Shown here: piece after piece, positions 1-6,063 of the stretch
Numbering within the stretch: position 1 is the first letter of the stretch
Layout of the letters: each line of letters begins with the position of its first letter
Assembly: GCA_029932015.1 (NCBI GenBank)
Contig: JAOZQW010000064.1
Coordinates: 1 to 7,916 of the forward strand
Origin: Candidatus Fermentibacteraceae bacterium
GTDB taxonomy: Bacteria > Fermentibacterota > Fermentibacteria > Fermentibacterales > JCC-6
Length of the DNA stretch: 7,916 bases
Reading direction: 5' to 3'
Translations under genes and position numbers: made by a program
Notes under the pieces: generated by a model
Seen by the model: the letters and a program-made list of their open reading frames with translations, nothing else
The model's database searches: none
What the model was told of the DNA's origin: nothing

Positions 1-24
1 TGGCCTGTCAGTCTGCTGATACGG

Positions 25-1881
25 ATGTTCAGGCGCAGGAGACGAGAGCTCCCTCAGAAAGCCAGGAGGGTCATTGTACTCGGACTGGATGGTCTATCAC
101 CATCGATTGCTGCGGAACTGATGCGCGAAGGAGAGATGCCCAATCTGAGCAAGCTCAGTGAGAACGGTAGCTTCTCAGGGATGGCAACGACCTGCCCCGG
201 TATTTCCCCTGTTGCCTGGTCCTCTTTCCTGACAGGTGTAAACCCGGGCAAACATGGCATCTTCGACTTCCTCGCCCCGGACAGGAAGAGGTATCTTGCG
301 GTACTCTCTTCTGTCCGCACCGGCACAGCAAGAACCAGAACAGGTATCGGCCCTCTCGGATTCTACAGGGATAAACCTTTCGTCAAACTTCTCCGGAAAA
401 CAAGGCCTTTCTGGTCACACCTCAAGCGCTATGGACTCCGCTCCACCATACTCAGAGTCCCCATCACCTACCCCCCTGAACCTCTTGATGGACACCTTCT
501 CAGCGGCATGTGCGTACCTGACCTCAGAGGTTCACAGGGAAGTTACACACTTCTTTCGACAAAAGAACCCGCAGGTTCATTCTCAGGCGGTCTCTGGGCC
601 GAACTCCTGCCGGAGGGCAATGGCTGGTCTGGTTCCATTCCCGGCCCCGAAGACGCCTCGGGTGAACGAGTATCTGCCCCTTTGACCCTTCGTAAGGAGA
701 AGCGGGGATGGAAGCTCACTGTTGCTGATTCCAGTCTCCGTATCAAACCCGCAGTGCTAACAGACTGGGTTGAGATCGCTTTCAGATCCGGCGGAAGCAA
801 AGTCAGAGGAATATCCCGATTCCACTTCACACTCGATGAGACCGGACCTGTCCTCTACTGCTCTGCACTTCATGTCGACCCATACCATCCTTCTGTTCCC
901 ATATCCCATCCCGTGACCTATTCCAAGTACCTGTCCGGTCTCCAGGGTCCCTTTGCCACACTCGGTCTTGCCGAGGATACATGGGCTCTCTCCAACGGAG
1001 CCACCACAGGTGAGGTATTTCTTGAGCAGGCATGGTCAATATTCGAAGAACGCCGCACGATGTTCTTTGACTCTCTCAAGCGGAACAGGGATGGGCTTGT
1101 TGTCTGCGTTTTTGACACATCCGACCGGATACAGCACATGTTCCGCGCTGAAGGTCACGGTTCAGACTCTCCTGTAGGTGAGATGTACCGCCGAATGGAC
1201 AAGCTCATCGGGGAGACAATGAACAGGCTCAGAAAGAACGATATGCTTCTCGTCATGTCAGATCATGGATTCACTTCCTTCCATACCTGCATTGATTTCA
1301 ACAGATGGCTTGTCGAGATGGGCTATATGGTCCTCGATGAGGGTGTTGAGACCATCGATACTTCCTTCAAGGGCGTAGACTGGTCAAGGACAAGGGCATG
1401 GTCGATGGGACTAGCAGGGATAATGCTGAATCTTGAAGGCAGGGAAGGCAGAGGTATTGTCCCGCCAGTAGAAGCAACCGCCCTGCTCGAAGAGATATCC
1501 GCCTCCCTGGTGGAACTGAGGACTGATGATGGTGAGAAGGCTATTAGCTCTGTTTACATGGCATCTTCAGTCTACAGTGGTCCCTACTCCGGTGATGGTC
1601 CTGATCTCGTCGTTGGCACAGCCTCCGGATTCAGAGCCGGTTGGGGATGCGTAACCGGAGGTGTCGGTCCGAAGACACTCTACCCGAATAAAAAGCACTG
1701 GAACGGGGACCACAGTGTTGACTGCAGACTCGTGCCCGGTACTCTGGCCAGCAATTATGCACTGGATACGGAGGGAGCTTCAATAACTGATATGGCGCCA
1801 ACAATCCTTGCCGCACTCGGAGTAAAAGCTCCTGATTACATGGAAGGCACTTCACTGCTTCCCAGGGAAGATGAGCGATGA
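25..1881 (+). CDS. Alkaline-phosphatase-superfamily protein (type I phosphodiesterase/nucleotide pyrophosphatase fold), first of a tandem pair
   Basis: Predicted metal-dependent phosphodiesterase or phosphatase; the substrate is unknown. The full two-metal site of the superfamily is visible: D22 in GLDG, the probable nucleophile S61 in ISPVAWSSFLTG, D367 and H371 in SDRIQHMF, D413-H414 in MSDHGF, and a late H563 in NGDHSVD. A PDLRGSQGSYT segment (about 166-175) is shared with the next gene, its paralogue. The region from about 180 to 330 between the core motifs is variable and probably forms a cap or substrate domain. No signal peptide is seen from the chosen ATG; the N terminus is instead arginine-rich. 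There is no convincing ribosome site before that ATG, and the same frame stays open to the left edge of the window (eight codons, reading WPVSLLIR), so the true start may lie outside. The 3' end overlaps the next start by four bases (ATGA). The family call is solid; start and substrate are not. Confidence 0.85.
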   Translation: MFRRRRRELPQKARRVIVLGLDGLSPSIAAELMREGEMPNLSKLSENGSFSGMATTCPGISPVAWSSFLTGVNPGKHGIFDFLAPDRKRYLAVLSSVRTGTARTRTGIGPLGFYRDKPFVKLLRKTRPFWSHLKRYGLRSTILRVPITYPPEPLDGHLLSGMCVPDLRGSQGSYTLLSTKEPAGSFSGGLWAELLPEGNGWSGSIPGPEDASGERVSAPLTLRKEKRGWKLTVADSSLRIKPAVLTDWVEIAFRSGGSKVRGISRFHFTLDETGPVLYCSALHVDPYHPSVPISHPVTYSKYLSGLQGPFATLGLAEDTWALSNGATTGEVFLEQAWSIFEERRTMFFDSLKRNRDGLVVCVFDTSDRIQHMFRAEGHGSDSPVGEMYRRMDKLIGETMNRLRKNDMLLVMSDHGFTSFHTCIDFNRWLVEMGYMVLDEGVETIDTSFKGVDWSRTRAWSMGLAGIMLNLEGREGRGIVPPVEATALLEEISASLVELRTDDGEKAISSVYMASSVYSGPYSGDGPDLVVGTASGFRAGWGCVTGGVGPKTLYPNKKHWNGDHSVDCRLVPGTLASNYALDTEGASITDMAPTILAALGVKAPDYMEGTSLLPREDER

Positions 1882-3851
1882 AAAGACGTGATTTCCTGAA
1901 GCTTGCAGCCCTTTCACCCGCCGCCCTCATGGCTCTGCAGTCCGGATGCGCCTCGAGACGCTCAACAAAACGCGTTCTTGTTATCGGTATCGATGGTATG
2001 GACCCTAATCTTGTTAATCGCTACATCGCAGAAGGAGTGATGCCCAATGCGGCCGCTCTGAAAGCCATGGGCGGGCTGAACTCACTTGGCACGAGCAATC
2101 CCCCTCAGAGTCCGGTGGCCTGGTCCAACTTCATTACGGGATATGGCCCGGAAGTTCATGGCATATTTGATTTCATACACAGAGTCCCGGACACGAAGAT
2201 GCCCTTCCTGTCAACCTCCCGGGTGATAGGTCCAGGCAGGACCGTGAACATCGGTGACTGGCGCCTGCCACTTTCAGGTGCGAAGGTAGAACTCCTCAGA
2301 AAAGGTGAACCCTTCTGGAATAAACTCACCGATCAGGGGATTCCCGTCCGAATGGTCAAGCTGCCTGTTGATTTTCCGCCGGATAAGGGTGACGCTACCA
2401 TCCTCTCAGGACTCGGCACACCTGATATGAGGGGCAGTCAGGGCAGTTTCACCTTCTTCACAGATGATGCAAGATCAATAAATGACAGTACATCAGGCGG
2501 TGTGATCATACCTGTAAGGGACTATGGTGATTCCTGTTACAATTGCATCATCAGGGGACCAGAGAACTCGATGCGGGCAGGAAACCCCGAGATGGAGGTC
2601 GAGGCCAGGGTCTGGGCAGACAGAGAAGCTGGTTCGGTTAGAATTGACATCCAGGGGACGAGTCATGTACTCGCTGTTGGTGAGTGGAGCCCGTGGATCA
2701 GTATCGGATTCGATGCTATCCCGCATATATCCAGCGTAAGCGCCATCGGGAGATTCTTCCTCAAGGAGCTTACACCACGACTCAAGCTCTACCTCTCTCC
2801 TCTCAACATCGATCCGCTTGATCCTGCGCTTGCCATCTCCGAGCCTTCCAGTTACAGCAGCGATTTGGCCAGATCAGTCGGCCGGTTCTATACACAGGGA
2901 TTTCCGGAGGATACGAAAGCTCTTTCCAGAGGCATTCTCAGTGATGAGGAGTACCTTCAGCAGGCGCTTATCGTCCTCGAAGAGCGCAAGAAGCTCTTCC
3001 ACCATGAATTGAGCAGATTCAGGGATGGACTCCTCTTCTTCTATTTCAGCTCACTTGACCTGAATGTACATATGTTCTACAGAGTCCTTGATTCTCGTTC
3101 ACCTCTCCATGCTTCTACGGATCCACGCTTCAGGACTGTCATAAGGGGCCTGTATATGCAGCTTGATTCAGTCATAGGTGAAGCTCTTGATGCACTGGAT
3201 GACAATACCGAGCTGATCGTTCTATCCGATCATGGTTTTGCCCCCTTCAACAGAGCGTTCAACCTGAACACCTGGCTGGCGGAAACCGGCTTCGCCAACA
3301 TAACTTCCCCGTCTGCCAGGGAGCTTGATATGTTCGCCGCCATCGACTGGCAGACGACTGCCGCCTACGGCCTCGGATTGAATTGTCTTTACATTAACAG
3401 GAGTGACAGGGAGACGAACGGTGCAGTACCTCCTGAAGAGGCGGACGGCATACTCCAGATGCTCAAGCAGAATCTAGAGAACATCACCGATCCCCGCACC
3501 GGAAGCAGAGTTGTAAACAGAGCATATATCACTTCTGACTTGTATCCGGGTCCACTCCCTGACTATGCCCCAGACATGATAATCGGTTACGCCAGAGGTT
3601 ACAGGTCATCATGGGAGACCACTCTTGGCAGCTTCCCAAGTCAAGTGATCATAGATAACGACGACCCATGGAGCGGGACTCACTGCATCGACCCGGCTGT
3701 AGTTCCGGGAACACTCCTCTCAACAAGACTGGTAAAGGCCGATAATCCTGACCTGAAGGACATGGGCAGGAGCATTGCCGGCCTATTCGATATACCTGAT
3801 CTTCCACCGGGAGGCAGAAACATCTTTGCTGACAGAGAGCCTTCACTGTGA
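1878..3851 (+). CDS. Tat-exported lipoprotein of the alkaline-phosphatase superfamily (type I phosphodiesterase fold), second of a tandem pair
   Basis: Paralogue of the upstream gene and also a predicted metal-dependent phosphoryl- or sulfuryl-transfer enzyme, here placed outside the cytoplasmic membrane. The N terminus MKRRDFLKLAALSPA is a twin-arginine signal, followed by a lipobox-like LQSGC with C24 as the probable lipidated residue. Catalytic-site residues line up with the first copy: D39 (GIDG), nucleophile S78 (QSPVAWSNFITG), D394 and H398 (LDLNVHMF), D451-H452 (SDHGF) and H602 (SGTHCID). PDMRGSQGSFT (about 182-192) matches the PDLRGSQGSYT of the partner. Folding before export fits a metal-loaded enzyme using Tat. 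Its ATG overlaps the upstream stop (ATGA) and its TGA overlaps the downstream GTG, so translation is probably coupled. At 657 aa it is full length. Sulfatase-like or phosphotransferase activity cannot be excluded. Confidence 0.87.
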   Translation: MKRRDFLKLAALSPAALMALQSGCASRRSTKRVLVIGIDGMDPNLVNRYIAEGVMPNAAALKAMGGLNSLGTSNPPQSPVAWSNFITGYGPEVHGIFDFIHRVPDTKMPFLSTSRVIGPGRTVNIGDWRLPLSGAKVELLRKGEPFWNKLTDQGIPVRMVKLPVDFPPDKGDATILSGLGTPDMRGSQGSFTFFTDDARSINDSTSGGVIIPVRDYGDSCYNCIIRGPENSMRAGNPEMEVEARVWADREAGSVRIDIQGTSHVLAVGEWSPWISIGFDAIPHISSVSAIGRFFLKELTPRLKLYLSPLNIDPLDPALAISEPSSYSSDLARSVGRFYTQGFPEDTKALSRGILSDEEYLQQALIVLEERKKLFHHELSRFRDGLLFFYFSSLDLNVHMFYRVLDSRSPLHASTDPRFRTVIRGLYMQLDSVIGEALDALDDNTELIVLSDHGFAPFNRAFNLNTWLAETGFANITSPSARELDMFAAIDWQTTAAYGLGLNCLYINRSDRETNGAVPPEEADGILQMLKQNLENITDPRTGSRVVNRAYITSDLYPGPLPDYAPDMIIGYARGYRSSWETTLGSFPSQVIIDNDDPWSGTHCIDPAVVPGTLLSTRLVKADNPDLKDMGRSIAGLFDIPDLPPGGRNIFADREPSL

Positions 3852-4672
3852 TCATCCTCGATGTTATCGGATCGGCACTTGGCATCCTCTTCGATGTTCT
3901 CCTCTTCCCTTTCCGAGCCCTCCCTTCCTTCTGGGGACTCCTTTTCCTGTCGATACTTACCGGTATTTGGATGATACTCGTATTCAGCGCGGTTTCGGAC
4001 CAGGCAGGGATAGCTGCCATCCGCAAACGCATGGGCGGTGAAGTTCTGGGTATTCTCCTGCATGTGAGCAGGCCTGGTACGGTCGCCACCTTCGCCGGCA
4101 GGCTCATCGCCAGCAACACGATCTACCTTTGGCAACTTCTGCGCCCCCTGCTGGTTATAGCTATACCATTTGCCCTGACATGGGCTCAGCTCGAGGCAAG
4201 ATACTCCACTATCACCCTCGATGAAGCACCCTATCCGGTGACTTTCACAATTGCATATGATCAGCTTCCAGATAGAGATTCACTCGATATGAACGGCAAC
4301 GGACTATCCTTCTATGGTCCTGTCATGCTTGTCGATACACTCAGGGAAGTCAGTATGAGGGTCGTATCTCTTACTCCTGACCCCAAGTCGATCACAATCG
4401 CAGGCCTTGAGGTCACCATCGGCAGAGAAGGTGACTGGAACGGAGCTCTTATTTCAAGAGGGTTCAGAGTTGGACACTCATTTGAACGACTCTTCAAGCC
4501 CTGGCTCTCAGGTGCTCCGGTGTTAGAGGGAACCCCGGTATCCGGGGACATGCGACTGCCATCCACAAGTTATCCCGTTCTCGGCGGCAACTGGTCCTGG
4601 ATTGCAGTATTCCTGGTATTTTCAAGCCTGGCCGCGATCGGCGGTGCAGCGGTTTTCAAGATACGGATCTGA
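3848..4672 (+). CDS. Uncharacterised four-helix membrane protein of the phosphodiesterase operon
   Basis: Function unknown. The start is GTG, inside a GTGA overlap with the upstream stop. Hydrophobic segments lie near residues 4-24, 29-49, 96-113 and 248-270. The loop at 50-95 is basic (RKR at 59-61, R75, R85) and so likely cytoplasmic. Residues 114-247 are soluble, beta-rich in appearance and probably extracytoplasmic. The last helix ends in KIRI, facing the cytoplasm. The stretch from SDQAGIAAIRKRMGGEVLGIL to LRPLLVIAIPFALTWAQLEARY resembles, from memory, an uncharacterised family of bacterial membrane proteins with a YidC/Oxa1-like layout (hydrophobic hairpin, cytoplasmic helical loop, further helices). 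That similarity is a suggestion only. Its place directly after two envelope phosphodiesterases suggests an anchor, transporter or insertion partner for them. It is clearly coding: overlap on one side, and 11 bases to the next gene. Confidence 0.8.
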   Translation: MIILDVIGSALGILFDVLLFPFRALPSFWGLLFLSILTGIWMILVFSAVSDQAGIAAIRKRMGGEVLGILLHVSRPGTVATFAGRLIASNTIYLWQLLRPLLVIAIPFALTWAQLEARYSTITLDEAPYPVTFTIAYDQLPDRDSLDMNGNGLSFYGPVMLVDTLREVSMRVVSLTPDPKSITIAGLEVTIGREGDWNGALISRGFRVGHSFERLFKPWLSGAPVLEGTPVSGDMRLPSTSYPVLGGNWSWIAVFLVFSSLAAIGGAAVFKIRI

Positions 4673-4683
4673 CGGGAGACATA

Positions 4684-4881
4684 ATGTCCAAACTGAAGCT
4701 GAAGTTAGATAATGAGATGGCTGCAAGGCTCGAGAAAGTCGCTCAGGCAGGTGGCTACACATCTATAGAGGAATTCGTCCTCCATATCCTTGAGCGCGAG
4801 CTGGAAGTCCTCGACCCGGGGCAGGGCGATTCAGAGGAGGATATCAGGAAGAAGATGGAAGGTCTCGGCTATATGGACTAA
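4684..4881 (+). CDS. Small ribbon-helix-helix-like protein at the operon end
   Basis: A 65-residue protein with a good ribosome site, GGGAG at 4674-4678, five bases before the ATG. An alternating strand (KLKLKLD, 3-9) is followed by helix 10-22, a turn GGYTS (23-27) and helix 28-43. This is the order of an Arc/CopG-type ribbon-helix-helix fold, so a DNA-binding regulator or a protein-protein adaptor is plausible. The acidic linker DPGQGDSEED leads to the tail IRKKMEGLGYMD. That tail resembles the short LxxLGY-type endings I recall at the C termini of many sulfatase and phosphodiesterase-like proteins. It lies 11 bases after the membrane gene and is presumably the last gene of the operon. It could be an autoregulator of the operon, but no matching operator can be tested because the upstream promoter is outside the window. 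The fold is inferred from pattern only. Confidence 0.72.
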   Translation: MSKLKLKLDNEMAARLEKVAQAGGYTSIEEFVLHILERELEVLDPGQGDSEEDIRKKMEGLGYMD

Positions 4882-4904
4882 CGCCGGTTGTTCTCTGCCG
4901 GTGT
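4881..4904 (+). terminator. Possible hairpin after the operon, no U-tract
   Basis: The seven-base arms ACGCCGG (4881-4887) and CCGGTGT (4898-4904) can pair with one G-T wobble around a ten-base loop. The hairpin starts on the last base of the small gene's stop codon and lies between two convergent genes, as a terminator would. No run of T follows, so it is only a weak candidate for an intrinsic terminator. The remaining 4905-4952 shows nothing else clear. Confidence 0.3.
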
Positions 4905-4952
4905 CTCCTGAAGTTCACATCCTGCTCTAAAAGTAGTAAGAGCTACCTACTG

Positions 4953-5408
4953 TCATGTATCCTCTCCAAGACACTCAGTCTCCCCGGATTCATCCAATTC
5001 AATAAGCGTGTTCTCATCCATCAGAAGCGAAGTATCACTGAGCACCATCCTCAGATGGGTCATCGACCAGTTACCCTCATGCCTGCCAATCCCTTGCATG
5101 AAGAGGGGGAAATGCACGAAATCGATCTTCTCCCCTTCTATCATTGCGGAATATCTTCCGTTCACAATAACTGCAAAAGGAAAATGAGTATCAGGCAGAT
5201 TGTAGAGCTGTATAAGATCGGCAGATGCCGAATCTGTGATGATGTGGTAGGTGATCTCAAAATCAGTAAATTCACCAAGTACTTCATTCGTCTGTTCGAG
5301 AGTTTCAAGTGAAGGTGGATACTCTTTGTAGAAGACATCAACACTATTGACAGACTGTGGTGACAGAGCCTGTAACGCCGACAATGAGAACATGATCAAG
5401 CTGCACAT
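4953..5408 (-). CDS. Exported thioredoxin-fold-like protein without CxxC
   Basis: No firm family is recognised. From the chosen start (151 aa) the protein opens with a hydrophobic segment, MCSLIMFSLSALQALSPQS, which may be a signal peptide, though it lacks basic residues at its front. The body then follows a thioredoxin-like order: strand VDVFYKEYPP, helix SLETLEQTNEVLGEF, strand FEITYHII, helix SADLIQLYNLP, then HFPFAVIVNGRYS with a proline where thioredoxins keep their cis-proline. A distinctive block follows, FVHFPLFMQGIGRHEGNWS. The position of the redox CxxC holds YKEYPP, so oxidoreductase activity is unlikely; binding or structural use is more plausible. The start at 5408 is chosen over an upstream ATG at 5489 because AAAGGA lies four bases before it and a TATATT -10-like box lies at 5449-5454, inside the longer reading. 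It is convergent with the phosphodiesterase operon and separated from it by 71 bases. Confidence 0.65.
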   Translation of the reverse strand: MCSLIMFSLSALQALSPQSVNSVDVFYKEYPPSLETLEQTNEVLGEFTDFEITYHIITDSASADLIQLYNLPDTHFPFAVIVNGRYSAMIEGEKIDFVHFPLFMQGIGRHEGNWSMTHLRMVLSDTSLLMDENTLIELDESGETECLGEDT

Positions 5409-5412
5409 GATG

Positions 5413-5418
5413 TCCTTT
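5413..5418 (-). promoter_or_regulatory. Ribosome binding site that sets the thioredoxin-like start
   Basis: AAAGGA on the minus strand, four bases before the ATG at 5406-5408. The competing ATG at 5487-5489 has only a GGAG 13 bases away, which is too far, so the shorter protein is favoured. Confidence 0.55.
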
Positions 5419-5556
5419 CGGGAGGGTTGATAGTCCAGATCAAGCCTGAATATACAGCTCCAGCTCGAATGCAGGATACAGTCAGCCATTGGACTGAAGG
5501 ATCTCCATTCAATACTGTCATTCTTCTAATAGATTCGACTCAGAACCATTCCTGGA

Positions 5557-5751
5557 TCATGGGATCAGTGTCAGCATCTGTGAGGCGAGCAGTCCTTCTG
5601 CCTTGATGTGCACGTAATAGATGCCACAGGGAACCTGCTCCCCGACACTATCTGTGCCGTACAAGAGATGGAGTTCTGAAGTAGCAGACTGCCCTACCGT
5701 AGTGGATGCTTTTAGAACTGGTACCCCTAATGATCTCCAGTTGGTAACCAT
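5557..5751 (-). pseudogene. Remnant of a FlgD-Ig / type IX secretion C-terminal sorting-domain protein
   Basis: The minus strand reads 64 residues ending GTDSVGEQVPCGIYYVHIKAEG and then LLASQMLTLIP before a TGA. This matches the end of the FlgD-Ig-like / Por-secretion C-terminal sorting domain, whose usual shape is W-DGTDS-G--VPSGIYFVRL-AEG----K-VLL. In intact proteins it closes long secreted or surface proteins. Here no long body is attached: the frame is stopped by TGA at 5752-5754, and upstream residues before about 25 do not look like the domain start. The strand continuing upstream is the 141-bp repeat, where other frames are open but broken by stops and shifts. The natural reading is a decayed gene whose 5' part was lost or disrupted. 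A genuine small protein is less likely, because no ribosome site precedes the ATG at 5749-5751. Loss may be linked to arrival of the neighbouring AbiE module. Confidence 0.6.
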
Positions 5752-5858
5752 TCATGGGGTGGATGGTCCGGATCGCGGCCCTGAGGAAGAAGGTTACAGC
5801 ATGAAATCAGCCCCCTCTAGAAGTGTATTCGGCGTAGATCCCCTCCCCTGCTGAATAC
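5718..5858 (+). repeat. 141-bp direct repeat, left copy, upstream of the AbiE module
   Basis: It aligns without gaps to 7754-7894 in the same orientation, with 18 mismatches by my hand count (123/141, 87%). The first 27 bases, from ctggtacccctaatgatc through agttgg, are identical, as is the block gatcccctcccctgctg near the end. The left end overlaps the sorting-domain remnant. No terminal inverted repeats were found, so it is not an obvious miniature transposon. The 3' side keeps weak similarity for perhaps 20 more bases. Together with the right copy it brackets abiEi-abiEii. Confidence 0.9.
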
Positions 5859-6009
5859 ATCTGCCGGATGGGATTGGATCCTGCCATGGGAAACTGGATG
5901 AGTATGATTCACCAGGATTGCACCAGCACTGCTAGCAGCACATAACCAACATTACCCTTCAAACTGTATGCGGTAATGAAAACAATCTCCTCTGACGCCG
6001 CAACGCTAC
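5859..6009. other. Non-coding stretch between left repeat and abiE promoter
   Basis: No gene is seen here. It contains a perfect ten-base palindrome CTGCTAGCAG (5929-5938) and a seven-base inverted repeat CATTACC / GGTAATG (5950-5956 and 5972-5978, loop 15). The latter is of a size that could serve as a second AbiEi site, but its sequence is unlike the main operator. A TGACGCYGC element occurs at 5993-6001 and again at 6011-6019 as a short direct repeat. Confidence 0.35.
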
Positions 6010-6038
6010 TTGACGCTGCCACAAATACTAGCTACTTT
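6010..6038 (+). promoter_or_regulatory. Candidate sigma70-type promoter of abiEi-abiEii
   Basis: TTGACG (6010-6015, five of six bases matching the -35 consensus) and TACTTT (6033-6038, a poor -10) are separated by exactly 17 bases. A start near 6045 would give a leader of about 20 bases with the ribosome site inside it. The inverted repeat below occupies the spacer and the -10, the place where a repressor would block polymerase. The weak -10 makes the exact boxes uncertain. Confidence 0.45.
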
Positions 6039-6047
6039 TTGTGGCAG
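6016..6047 (+). promoter_or_regulatory. Perfect inverted repeat, likely AbiEi operator
   Basis: The arms CTGCCACAAA (6016-6025) and TTTGTGGCAG (6038-6047) are perfect complements around a 12-base centre. Corresponding arm positions lie 22 bases apart, about two helical turns, suiting one protein binding two half-sites on one face. It sits directly after the -35 box and ends four bases before the antitoxin's ribosome site. AbiEi proteins are known to repress their own operon by binding inverted repeats upstream; that this palindrome is the site is inference. A leader hairpin hiding the ribosome site is the alternative. Confidence 0.65.
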
Positions 6048-6051
6048 GATT

Positions 6052-6056
6052 GGAGG
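6052..6056 (+). promoter_or_regulatory. Ribosome binding site that sets the abiEi start
   Basis: GGAGG lies seven bases before the ATG at 6064. A longer in-frame reading from TTG at 6010 is rejected: that TTG is part of the -35 box, its first 18 residues would be encoded by the operator, and it has no ribosome site of its own. Confidence 0.85.
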
Positions 6057-6063
6057 TTACAAC

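Noticed and set aside
3649..4135. Two minus-strand open frames of about 150 residues over the phosphodiesterase/membrane-protein junction
   Set aside because: They are antisense to two clearly coding, overlapping genes and show low-complexity shadow composition.
4925..4952. AGTAG...CTACT stem between the convergent genes as a bidirectional terminator
   Set aside because: The five-base AT-rich arms with a ten-base loop and no T-run on either strand are too weak to call.
5409..5489. Longer start at 5489 for the thioredoxin-like gene
   Set aside because: There is no well-spaced ribosome site, the extra residues would put the hydrophobic segment inside the protein, and a -10-like box falls within this stretch.
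5621..5854. Plus-strand open frame across the sorting-domain remnant
   Set aside because: It is antisense to a recognisable domain tail, has no ribosome site and no protein-like features.
5718..5858. The repeat as a miniature inverted-repeat transposon
   Set aside because: No terminal inverted repeats and no matching short target duplication were found at the ends of either copy.
6010..6063. TTG start for abiEi giving 18 extra residues
   Set aside because: The TTG is part of the -35 box, the extension would be encoded by the operator palindrome, and a strong GGAGG sits at the right distance from the ATG at 6064.
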